Positions 45,157-53,607 of a stretch of DNA of 64,000 bases are shown here, one piece after another; the first letter of the stretch is position 1; the number at the start of each line of letters is the position of its first letter. The notes beneath the pieces are model-generated. The model saw only the letters and a program-made list of their open reading frames with translations, was not told the DNA's origin and made no database searches. A program made the position numbers and the translations under genes. Source of the DNA: Cloeon dipterum (taxonomy: Eukaryota; Arthropoda; Insecta; Ephemeroptera; Baetidae); assembly GCF_949628265.1 (NCBI RefSeq), contig NC_088787.1, positions 36,010,844 to 36,074,843 on the forward strand. Reading direction: 5' to 3'.

Positions 45157-46704
45157 ATGAATTTCCCATTCCTGAGACGCCATCCCCCCGGCCCCCCTCC
45201 CCCTACCCTTTCCGATATGTCGGTCAGTGCTGCGTGTGTTTTCAGCAAATTGAAGCAGACGAAAGGAAATGCCACGGCTGGCCCTGATGGTGTGCATGGC
45301 TGCGTGCTGCACAAGTGTGCGGCCGCTCTCGCTCCCAGCCTCGCGCGCCTTTTTAACTGCTCGCTGCAGCAGTGCGCACTACCAGCGGGTTGGAAGACGG
45401 CCGCCGTGGTAGCAATCCCTAAAGCTGGGAAAAAGTCTCTTCTACACAACTACAGGCCAATTAGCATGACATCTTTAGTTGGAAAAACGCTGGAAAAACT
45501 CGTGCGTGATAGAATTCAGCAATTTCTGGATGAAAATAAAACTATACCAGACTGTCAGCATGGTTTTCGCCAGCAGAGATCGTGCACGACGCTGCTGTGT
45601 AAGATGTTGGACAAGTGGGCGGCGATTGTAGACCAACATTCAGGAGCGCACATTCATGCCATCACCCTGGATTGGAAGAAGGCTTTCGACCGCGTACCGC
45701 ACGACAGGCTGCTGACGAAAATCTCGCATTACGGTGTGCGGGGCAACATTTTGGAGTGGACGAGCAGTTTCTTAAAAGGGCGACATCAGTACGTAGTGTA
45801 CAATGGAGCGAAATCGGAGCTGCAAGAAGTGAGCTCGGGAGTGGTGCAGGGCTCTGTCTTGGGCCCCCTACTCTTTAATATCTATGTAGCGGACCTGCCT
45901 GCGGCTGTGAAGTCGCAAATAGCTCAATATGCAGACGACGTCACCCTCTGGAGGCACATCCGCACGGCCACTGACGCAGAGGAACTGCAGGACGACTTGG
46001 ATGCGGTGTTTGCGTGGTGCATGAGCAACGGCATGGAGCTGAACGCGGCTAAGTGCCACGTCCTGGACGTGACACGGGCGAAGAACGCGCTGCACACCCG
46101 CTACAACGTCGGCGGCACCACGCTGGAATACAGCGAAACCGAGTGCATCCTTGGCGTGCACGTGAGCAGAGACTTGCGTTGGAACAAGCATGCTGATATC
46201 GCTCGCGGCAAGGCGGCGAAAGTGCTCTCTTTCGCTGCCCGCAACCTTTACGGCTGCACTCCACGAGTCAAGAGGTTGGCCTACCTGACGATGGTCAAGC
46301 CTTTGATGCTCTACGGCACCCCTGCGTGGCACCCATCTACCCAATGCAACATCAACAAGTTTCAGCGCTTGCAAGATCGAGCTCTTCGGTTCGTGCATGG
46401 GCGGCATGTGTCCGAAAATGCAAGAAAAGAGCTGATGACTGTCCACCAGCAGCTCAGCCTTAACGACATGACTTTCTTTAGAAAATGTCTTGATGGAGAA
46501 GCTGACATGGACGCAATGGAGCGAATTATGGTGGGCAGGACAATGAGAAATGCGGACGGCGAGCACAGACTGATTCCTCCTCGAACGCGCACTGACCTTG
46601 GATTGAACTCGTTTTCTTTCCGAATCGCGCAGCAGTGGAATTCCCTCCCGTCCGTAATTAAATTGTGTCCAAGTTCCCAGTTTCCCAAGTATTGTAAATT
46701 GTAG
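45157..46704 (+). CDS. reverse transcriptase (C-terminal two-thirds of non-LTR ORF2)
   Basis: 515 codons without interruption. The order is NATAGPDGVHGCVL (region upstream of the palm), AVVAIPKAGKK, NYRPISMTSLVGKTLEK, motif A in LDWKKAFDRVPHD, SGVVQGSVLGPLLFNIYV and the catalytic YADD box. Then follows GVHVSRDLRWNKH and a C-terminal LNSFSFRIAQQWNSLPS. The endonuclease domain is missing because of 5' truncation. The ATG at the left edge (45157) is fortuitous and lies at the junction with host DNA. A dead-on-arrival copy, though its RT frame is still open, which suggests recent insertion. Confidence 0.85.
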   Translation: MNFPFLRRHPPGPPPPTLSDMSVSAACVFSKLKQTKGNATAGPDGVHGCVLHKCAAALAPSLARLFNCSLQQCALPAGWKTAAVVAIPKAGKKSLLHNYRPISMTSLVGKTLEKLVRDRIQQFLDENKTIPDCQHGFRQQRSCTTLLCKMLDKWAAIVDQHSGAHIHAITLDWKKAFDRVPHDRLLTKISHYGVRGNILEWTSSFLKGRHQYVVYNGAKSELQEVSSGVVQGSVLGPLLFNIYVADLPAAVKSQIAQYADDVTLWRHIRTATDAEELQDDLDAVFAWCMSNGMELNAAKCHVLDVTRAKNALHTRYNVGGTTLEYSETECILGVHVSRDLRWNKHADIARGKAAKVLSFAARNLYGCTPRVKRLAYLTMVKPLMLYGTPAWHPSTQCNINKFQRLQDRALRFVHGRHVSENARKELMTVHQQLSLNDMTFFRKCLDGEADMDAMERIMVGRTMRNADGEHRLIPPRTRTDLGLNSFSFRIAQQWNSLPSVIKLCPSSQFPKYCKL

Positions 46705-46923
46705 GTGATGTCAAATGTGATGTAGATTTAATGTAGCATAGGCTGTAGTGTGGCGAGTGTTTAAAGTAGTGGTAAATTTTGCTACTATTTTATTCACGAG
46801 TTTCAGCGGGTTGTTCGCTAGCACTACAAATGCCTTATTTCTCCTTTCGTGATTTTCATGACTTTAAATGTTTGTAACATAATATGACTTGTTTGGAGAA
46901 ATAAAAACGAATTGAATTGAATA
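45160..46923 (+). mobile_element. 5'-truncated non-LTR retrotransposon inserted in LRR copy E
   Basis: The insert begins directly inside an RT-encoding frame and ends with AAATAAAAACGAATTGAATTGAAT, a short-repeat tail typical of CR1/Jockey-like elements. No clear target duplication is visible. The host reading frame resumes at the next codon, so the insertion caused almost no gain or loss. GC content and codon use are much higher in GC than in the surrounding gene. Confidence 0.8.
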
Positions 46924-47796
46924 CTTTTCTCGCTTTCTGCAAGACTATGGCCGCAATCTGCGATATCTTTCATTTTATCTTCTGCCATTTCCTATTCCAA
47001 ATTTAGATGTAATTCGTTTAGAGTGCCCAAGATTGGAGTCTCTAGGCCTTTACTTCAACTCATATCTGGTTCCAAAACCTTTTCAAGAGTTGAAGAAACT
47101 CACCTGGATCTTGCCAACACGGTATAATACATAAGACCATAAGTATTTTAATATACAGATGATTTATCTCTTTCAGTACCACCACTCTCCATAATGATGG
47201 CTTCCTCTCAATTCTTCAGTCGCCCAAGCTGGAAAACGTTTCAATAAGTAGGATCACTATCCAAGATCATGGACAGATGTCTTTATCCCGTGAAACCATA
47301 GATTTAATTTCGGCGATGATTTCCGAGAAGAAAATTCTGAACAACCTAACCTCGCTTTTATTGAATGTATCCCTTTTTTGTGCAAATCGCAGCAGCCGCA
47401 GGTCGTTCCGTGCACTTAGCGAACTCATCAAGAACGCCAGTGTCTTCCTGCCGAAGCTATCCTCGGTACATTTGATACTGAACATTCGCACACTAAGCGC
47501 AACGGAAATGGAAGAGGACGACCCACTTCGTGTAGTGCCGAATGCCGGTAGCTACATAGCTCTAGGAGAGAGGAACCTCCTAAGGTTCATTCACGCCTAC
47601 AGGAATGGGACGCAATTATCACAATCTGCAGTTATCCCAGAAAGAAAGAAATAGTTTGATCCAAGAAAGAAACAATATGCAGAATTTAAAAAAAATGAAA
47701 ATAAATATACATTGAAGTTATTCAATAATATGATTTCCGGAACTTTTAGCTTCTTATTTTATTAAATCTATGCCGCCTTAAAATTGTGCAGACTTT

Positions 47797-47897
47797 CATC
47801 GGGGGCCGGGTTGCGATCTGTGTTGGTTGCCACCGGTCAGAAGTCAATATGGCGTCGAAATAATGGAGGCCGATCAGGAGACAGTCCAGCGGCACCT
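47797..47897 (+). repeat. dispersed roughly 100-bp repeat, copy 4
   Basis: GGGGGCCGGGTTGCGATCTG, GTCAGAAGTCAATATGGCG, TCGAAATAATGGAGGCCGAT, CAGGAGACAGTCCAGCGGC. About 0.85 kb upstream of the ITAM-like gene. Confidence 0.75.
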
Positions 47898-47899
47898 AA

Positions 47900-48590
47900 T
47901 GCTAAAAGCGGTTTTTAATCGGTCAGTCTGCGTCAAACGCTCTCAGACCGCAATTTCCTGCATAATTGCGGTGCGAGATATAGAGTTCTAATATATATAT
48001 TTTATAGGCTTTGAAAGTGAGGAGAAAAAACTCACGGCCCGCCGGAGCATATCAAACGTTGAGAGTCTTTTAAACCCCATTGGATTTGATTGCGCCACTA
48101 ATTTACTACCTCTTTCTCGTAGAAATACAGACGAGACATACCTGAAAGATAAATATGACCTCTTATTGTCAAGGACATCAGTAAAACAATTATTTTTACC
48201 ATTTGTGTAGCGAGTGAGTTGCTCACAATCAGGAAGTGTGCACCACGCAGCGATAAAATAAAACTATTTCGAGCTATGATTAATACGCGATAAGCCGGTA
48301 AATGTGTGTGTCACTTGTTTAAAAATATACACTAGCTTTATCGACTATTCCGATTAATTTTATATAAAAAATAATAATTAAATGTGACTACATAGGGAAT
48401 TAATTGACTGTTTCGGCTTGATAGGCCTCAAAAATTGTAATATGTTGAATTAAAAGATCTCTTGAATTTCCTTACAGTCAATGAGATCCCCACTTTGTAT
48501 ATATATGTAAAGCACTGCGTGGCTGTTTTTTTCCCCAATAGCAATCTACTGCGATTTTTTTTATCAACTTTAAAAGGTTCCGGGTTGTTT
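47900..48590. other. no gene seen
   Basis: AT-rich upstream flank. GGCGTATAAGAGTCGGG at about 48590-48606 is a possible TATA promoter for the next gene, about 145 bases before its ATG. Confidence 0.4.
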
Positions 48591-48739
48591 GGCGTATAAG
48601 AGTCGGGTGCGCGTGCTCAATCCAACGCCATTTGACTCTCTGGTTGCGCGTCTCGTATGTCTATTCGTTCCATTTTCTCAAAAAACGGTTGCAATTTTGT
48701 TTTCGTGCCTTTTGGGAAAGGTTGAGAAAAGCTGGAAGC

Positions 48740-49666
48740 ATGTCGTTCCTCAGTCTTTCATTCCCGGACTTTGTCTCGCCAGGTAAGTTTAATCTGAACG
48801 CAGTTCCCTTGAAAACTATTCCAAAAAGAATGATTTTTTTTAAAATTAAACACCTGCAATAGCACTTTGTAATTAGTGTTGCTAAAACCGATGGATAAAA
48901 AAGGGCTCGCTATGCAGCCATCTGCATCCTGGGCTGGCATTTTATTTTTATTTCCAGTTTCACCTTTGTGAAATTTCTCAATACGGTTGTTAATCTCAAT
49001 TAAATTAATCACAGTATAATATGGCTGGTCATGTCAATTTATTCAAAATACGCCAAGTTATATTCCCCATTTCCCTTGAGACCAAACCAATCTCATTCGC
49101 CTGTTACCTTTACAGAGCAAATCAGCGGAAATAGTACTGCAATAGCCGAGGTGCAGGAGAGCAGCATCCTGACGGAAAAACTGCACCAATATCGGCTATT
49201 GATCCTCATTCTGATCTGCTCCAACATGTGTACCGTGATCCTGTCGAGTTTGATCATTCTGTTACTCGTCCTGAGACAGAAGAGGAACAAGTCCATTCTG
49301 CAAAACACCAAAGAGACCCAGGAAATGTCTGTTATCCGTGACAACCACGATGACGTCGGCCCCGCGGAAGTGCCGCTGTACGAGGAAGTAAAACACGACC
49401 AGGCCGCTGCCCCTGCTGCTCCTAGTCTCTACGAGCGGCCGATTATTCTCAGCCAGCGATCGGCGAAGAAAGTAAAAGCGATGCCTGAGCGGCAGAGGAC
49501 TTTCGAGAAATTCGGAGAGGCGCCTCGTGCTCCAGTCGAGTACGACGACGTCAGCCCTGTTGAACCGGAACATCTGTACGATGACGTTGCACCGGAAACT
49601 TCCAGGACACCACGTTGCAAAGACGCTACTTCCGAGTCGGTGCAATACCTGAAACTCCTGCCTTGA
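48740..49666 (+). CDS. single-pass membrane protein with ITAM-like cytoplasmic tail, 197 aa
   Basis: Exons 48740-48782 and 49116-49666 join in phase (CCAG|GTAAGTTT donor, CTTTACAG acceptor). A short N-terminal part with an NST glycosylation site precedes a membrane segment at about residues 40-65 (LLILILICSNMCTVILSSL and on). RQKRNK stop-transfer basics follow, then an acidic tail with several tyrosine motifs: PLYEEV, SLYERPI, EYDDV and LYDDV, and VQYLKL near the end. YDDV and YDDV are separated by eight residues, close to an ITAM (YxxL/I-x6-12-YxxL/I) but with Val. This suggests an SH2-binding adaptor or receptor chain. No clear homologue was recognised. The 3' end has tandem AATAAA-like signals near 49843. 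Confidence 0.65.
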
Positions 49667-49927
49667 GCACAATCGGATCTCTTTTGCAAAGAATAATCAG
49701 AATAATAATATATTCAGTATATAATTAAATTTATTTTACCCTTAACTTATTGTATCACGATAATATTTGGGAAATATATAAAATTATGCCTTTTCATATT
49801 TTTAAGTATTTTATGTTCGCTATCAATCCGTAATTTCCAAATAAAAGTGAAATAAAATCTTAAATTAAAAAACAATTTCTTCTTGTCTCCAGCAGTCCGT
49901 TTTAATTAAAAAGCTATAGAAAAAGGC

Positions 49928-50200
49928 CTAAAAGACGGTAGTCTCTTTTCCTGGCGTTTCCACCTTCCACCACTTCCCCTCCGATCCTACTTTTCTCTTG
50001 CTGTGCTGATTCAGCTGTCGCGCCTCCACCTCCCCCGGAGTTGCTTCATTGTCAGTCGCTGTGGTCGCCGATTCTAAATCTGAATCCTCAAATCGTAGGC
50101 AAAAAAACTCGAATAACTGCTGCTGCAGACGCATCGAGAGTCGATGAATCTTTTCCTTCAGGGTGACAAGCGCTGATTCAGGGCCGACCCAAATTAAATT
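49928..50200 (-). CDS. candidate C-terminal exon of an unknown gene
   Basis: Preceded on the minus strand by an acceptor-like AATTTAG and open for 90 codons to a stop. It has a helical start (ESALVTLKEKIHRLSMRLQQQ) and a charged end (KRKVGSEGKWWKVETPGKE). Possible upstream coding sequence at 50208-50596 could not be joined with confidence. No family recognised. Confidence 0.3.
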   Translation of the reverse strand, partial: NLIWVGPESALVTLKEKIHRLSMRLQQQLFEFFCLRFEDSDLESATTATDNEATPGEVEARQLNQHSKRKVGSEGKWWKVETPGKETTVF

Positions 50201-50599
50201 CTAAACCTTATAAATAATTATAATTAGCCCAATTTTCATCTCTATAGTAAATTAATATTAAATATTTTGGATGCAGTTCTTCTTCTTTGTTTTGAGAATT
50301 TAGGGAGATATGATGAGGATAAGCCAGGAGAGACTTCCTAAACCTTGCGTCCACGTAAACGCCTGCAGTTTGAGCAGTCAATTCTGGTTTTTGCCGGAAA
50401 TTTCGATGCTTTTCTTTTCTGAATTTCGATTCGATTTCGGGTGTGCGGCTCGAGTGGCTGACTGAGTTTCTGCGGTCGGCGCCTTGTGCTGAAAAGTGTT
50501 TTCCAAGCAGCCAAACTGAGTCAAACGCTGACTGCAATTTCCTGCACGTGTATATTCCGATCGAACCAAGTCCAAGTGAGCTTTAGAATTTTTCACTTA

Positions 50600-51150
50600 A
50601 TTCTGCGGAGTAGCCGACTTTGGTTTTTCTTATCGAAACTCTGACGTGTATCAATATCCTGCTTATAAATATAAACTCCACTATCAACAATATATTAATT
50701 TTTATGCATCCATAGCTTTGGTTCAATTAATTTTATTATCATTATTATTATTTTGAAGCCAATTTTTTATATTAGGACGTGTTATTATATGTAGACCTAA
50801 ATACAAGCTTAATAATTGTTATGAGTATTCAATTTTTAATTCCAATAAAGGAGCAATTCCAGGCGAATATGGAGATCGATTTGACAGGATTTTTGCATTC
50901 AAATATTAAGCTGACAATTAATTTATTTGCTTTGATTGTGCTTGTTAATAAGTGGTTTTTTATTTTTTGATATGAAGAAAAAATAGGGAAAGCACCAATT
51001 CCTGAGCTCAAGCCAAGCCTTTGAGTTTCACCATCTGTTAAGTAATTTATATCAGTTTAATTAGGTGTCACCTAAAAATAACTCACAAAAATTTAATTAT
51101 AATCGTCCTCCAAAGTTAGCCTGGATATATTTTAGAATTTACAATCAGTC
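50600..51150. other. no gene seen
   Basis: AT-rich; probably includes the 3' flank and possibly the left end of the hAT element, whose terminal repeat I could not find. Confidence 0.4.
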
Positions 51151-51156
51151 CACATT

Positions 51157-51256
51157 TTACGGGCTGATAATTTTCCAATGCTTTATGTCAAGACATTTTA
51201 AAAATACAAGAATGTCAACATTTTTCTTCGTCAAACGCGCTCTTTTTTTACTGCAA
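51157..51256 (-). pseudogene. C-terminal end of hAT transposase, cut off by retrovirus insertion
   Basis: Read on the minus strand, KKRARLTKKNVDILVFLKCL and a short tail to TAA at 51157-51159 match the usual C-terminal end of hAT transposases. It continues the sequence interrupted at 62837. Joining both sides at the TGCAA duplication leaves the frame one base out near an A7 run, so the gene may have been damaged before insertion. Confidence 0.65.
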
Positions 51257-51628
51257 TGTCAGGGGTTTCCTGACAATATTACGACCAATATTATTGTTAC
51301 CGATATAACCGATGTTTTACTATTGGGCGCCAAAAGGGGAGAGCTTAGGGGGAGGAGCGAATATCCTAAAACTGCCCTGCACGGGAGAAACTAGTCCCAC
51401 TCTCCAGCCTGGCTCCAGACGCAGACGACCTGGCTCGCTCTCCCCCTAGCTCAGCCCTCGAGGTAGCCGCTCTGTATCTCTTGCGACGACGTCCCGCTTC
51501 AATAAACCACCCCAGGTATGGTGCTCAAAGCCACAACCCTTCTTTGCTTTATCGAAGCATTACACCCTTTAGAGGTTAGGCTAAGAGGATAGGCTCGCTC
51601 TACTCGTTAAGACACGGCGCTGCTGACA
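51257..51628 (+). repeat. 5' LTR
   Basis: 372 bases, TG...CA ends. AATAAA lies in the 3' part near 51500. Identical by eye to the 3' LTR. Confidence 0.92.
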
Positions 51629-51630
51629 AG

Positions 51631-51652
51631 TGGAGGCACCGGCGAGATCTCA
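51631..51652 (+). promoter_or_regulatory. primer binding site
   Basis: TGGAGGCACCGGCGAGATCT starts two bases after the LTR. It begins with TGG, as needed to pair with a tRNA CCA end, and resembles the complement of a glutamine tRNA 3' end. The tRNA identity is from memory and uncertain. Confidence 0.6.
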
Positions 51653-51738
51653 AAATTTCCTCCTCAAGGAAATTAGAAAGTCCTCTCGAATACGCGAGAA
51701 ATACGCGTAAAAAGGTGGCATGTCAGCCCTAACGAGTA

Positions 51739-53607
51739 ATGAGCCCTCCTCGCAGTCGCCTCCCGCGGTCCCCCGAAAAGCCTTCCGCGCTCCTTACGCC
51801 CGGAGGTCCGTCCGAGAACACGCGCTCTAGAACCCGAGAAAGGCTAAGTAAAGTCGTTAAAATTTTCAATCCCCGCCGGAAAGCACTCCCGGACCCAGAA
51901 GTCGCATCCCGCGAATCTCACTCGAGCGTCTCGCCCGTGAGTGACACGGTTAAGCAGTTTTACACTCTGTACCATTTTTCGGACACTTCTTCTGAACGCC
52001 CAGCTTCGCGGTTAGATTGGGCGCTTGACGAGAAAATTTACGATTTCGAGGCAGAGTCCCCGTATAAATGGCATAGAGCTAGCGAAAGTCTTCCTGACCT
52101 TCACAAGCTCCAAGCTAGATCCGAGCTTCTCGATTCTCTGACCGAGTCGTTTAAACGGCAACATCTTAAGCCAACCGCTCCCGCTGACGATTTGTCCGAA
52201 CCGGACGAACCGACTAGTAGTCACACGCTAGTAACCGCGGTCCGTAAAAAGACACAGTTTGCACAAGTCTCTACCGTCATGTCAGTCACAGCTCTCGCAC
52301 TCGGGCTGCGCGAAGTCCCAAACTTCTACGCGAAACCCACGGAAGATATCCGCGCTTATTTAAGCGACCTCAAACAGATCCAAACGACCACGAAAATGTC
52401 GGATAAGGATACATGGCAGGTGCTTAAAGTCCGCCTAAAAGGGGTAGCTCGGAGATGGAAGGAAAAATGGGAAGATGACCCAGCTAACAAGACCAAGGGA
52501 TTAGATGAGTTTATAGATGACTTGAAAGAATTCCATGAAAGCACCAACAACTCGCGTTACTTAGCCGAAGCAGAATTAGACGGCGCGCAACAAGGACCCG
52601 ATGAGCACATTGTAGATTTCGTTTTCCGAATGGATAAATTGATCGAGCAAGTTGACCCGAAAATGAGTGAAGATCGAAAGGTGCGCCTCATTCGCAACGC
52701 ACTTCAGTATGATTTGTTACGGGCCATAAGCCAAATTCCTGTGAAGACAGTCAATGATTTGATCAAAGTAGCCCTCGAGAGCGATGCGAATCTCAAAACT
52801 CTAAGACGCAAAAAAGATCAGCTACCACGCGCGCGCGATCATAACGAGAACCGAAAATCGCGAAAATATTCCTCATTCTCGTCGGACGAGAAAATATCCG
52901 ACCACGAATCTGAAACCGACGAGGAAGTAAAGGATAGACGTGAGCGTAGACAGAAACAAAAGGACGACAATTCGCGCGACGAGTTAATAGCCCTCCTTAA
53001 GGCCCAGCTTAAGGAAAAAGGTGACCAAGTGTGTGCCCTTCAGGCGACACAGTGCACAACGACAACACCAGTTCCGGTACAAACACCCACCGGCGTGCAA
53101 ATTCCGCAACCAGTCGCTAATTACGCACTCGCGCCGGGATCCGCGTTTCCGATGCAACCGCAGTTTGTAAATATGCAACCTCAGCAAACTTTTGCCATGA
53201 CACAAATACCGACTGCGCTAACTCCAAATGCTCCTCAAGTTCAACCACCCGGTCAGTACACAGTTTATCAAACACAGGGCCTACCCCAAACGGTGCCAAT
53301 GTATCAAACAGTTCCGCAGGCAGGACAGCCTCAATATACTCAATACAGGCAACCGCAAGTCTGTTTCAACTGCAACCGCCGTGGCCACATTCAAAGAAAT
53401 TGTAGATCGCGCGGCGGAGGCGCTTCTCGCGCAAACGGGCGACAGTTCTTTAACTCGCGCAGTCAAGGCCAAAATTCGTTACCATTGCCAGCAATTCAAA
53501 ATGGTCTTCCACCTGGCGCAGTTTTGCCTCCATCACAAAACGCGAACCAGAATGGACAAGTGCTATATTATATGCCAGTCTATTCCAAAAACGAGACGGG
53601 AAACTAG
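51739..53607 (+). CDS. gag: Gag polyprotein, 622 aa
   Basis: Structural polyprotein for particle assembly and RNA packaging. A basic, Ser/Pro-rich N-terminal 120 residues leads to a helical retrotransposon-gag-type capsid region at about residues 195-355. A charged, lysine-rich linker and a Gln/Pro-rich stretch follow. One zinc knuckle lies at residues 542-555 (CFNCNRRGHIQRNC), then an arginine-rich end. The ATG at 51739 is the first in the long frame, 110 bases past the LTR. The 3' end overlaps the pol frame by about 150 bases. Longer than the usual errantivirus Gag of 400-500 residues. Confidence 0.85.
   Translation: MSPPRSRLPRSPEKPSALLTPGGPSENTRSRTRERLSKVVKIFNPRRKALPDPEVASRESHSSVSPVSDTVKQFYTLYHFSDTSSERPASRLDWALDEKIYDFEAESPYKWHRASESLPDLHKLQARSELLDSLTESFKRQHLKPTAPADDLSEPDEPTSSHTLVTAVRKKTQFAQVSTVMSVTALALGLREVPNFYAKPTEDIRAYLSDLKQIQTTTKMSDKDTWQVLKVRLKGVARRWKEKWEDDPANKTKGLDEFIDDLKEFHESTNNSRYLAEAELDGAQQGPDEHIVDFVFRMDKLIEQVDPKMSEDRKVRLIRNALQYDLLRAISQIPVKTVNDLIKVALESDANLKTLRRKKDQLPRARDHNENRKSRKYSSFSSDEKISDHESETDEEVKDRRERRQKQKDDNSRDELIALLKAQLKEKGDQVCALQATQCTTTTPVPVQTPTGVQIPQPVANYALAPGSAFPMQPQFVNMQPQQTFAMTQIPTALTPNAPQVQPPGQYTVYQTQGLPQTVPMYQTVPQAGQPQYTQYRQPQVCFNCNRRGHIQRNCRSRGGGASRANGRQFFNSRSQGQNSLPLPAIQNGLPPGAVLPPSQNANQNGQVLYYMPVYSKNETGN

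Larger units (their letters stand above)
39443..47654 (+). pseudogene. LRR-like family copy E, two exons split by retroelements
   Basis: Coding pieces: 39443-39593, 39648-39856, 39915-39933, then 44475 to about 44996 (same exon, after an LTR element), 45054 to about 45160, then about 46924-47120 (same exon, after a non-LTR element), and 47178-47654. Before insertion the frame was open. LIHGIAEKAPNINSLVL spans the LTR site with one GCTG copy removed, and the residues on either side of the non-LTR insert align without gaps to copy B (SHAFSRFLQDYG against AHVLRCFMKRNG). The N-terminus is MDDEQKLELTKVRLQSLRNK with SLQDFTTRVIAENI. Leucine-rich segments follow and the last exon encodes an alpha-helical end. 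Two insertions in coding exons should abolish the full product. Whether another intact copy exists is unknown. Confidence 0.65.

Noticed and set aside
45868..46566. 232-codon minus-strand ORF
   Set aside because: Antisense to the GC-rich RT gene; long antisense frames are common in such sequence.
49093..49689. Minus-strand ORFs opposite the ITAM-like gene
   Set aside because: Shadows of the coding exon on the other strand; the + strand frame has a membrane span and splice support.
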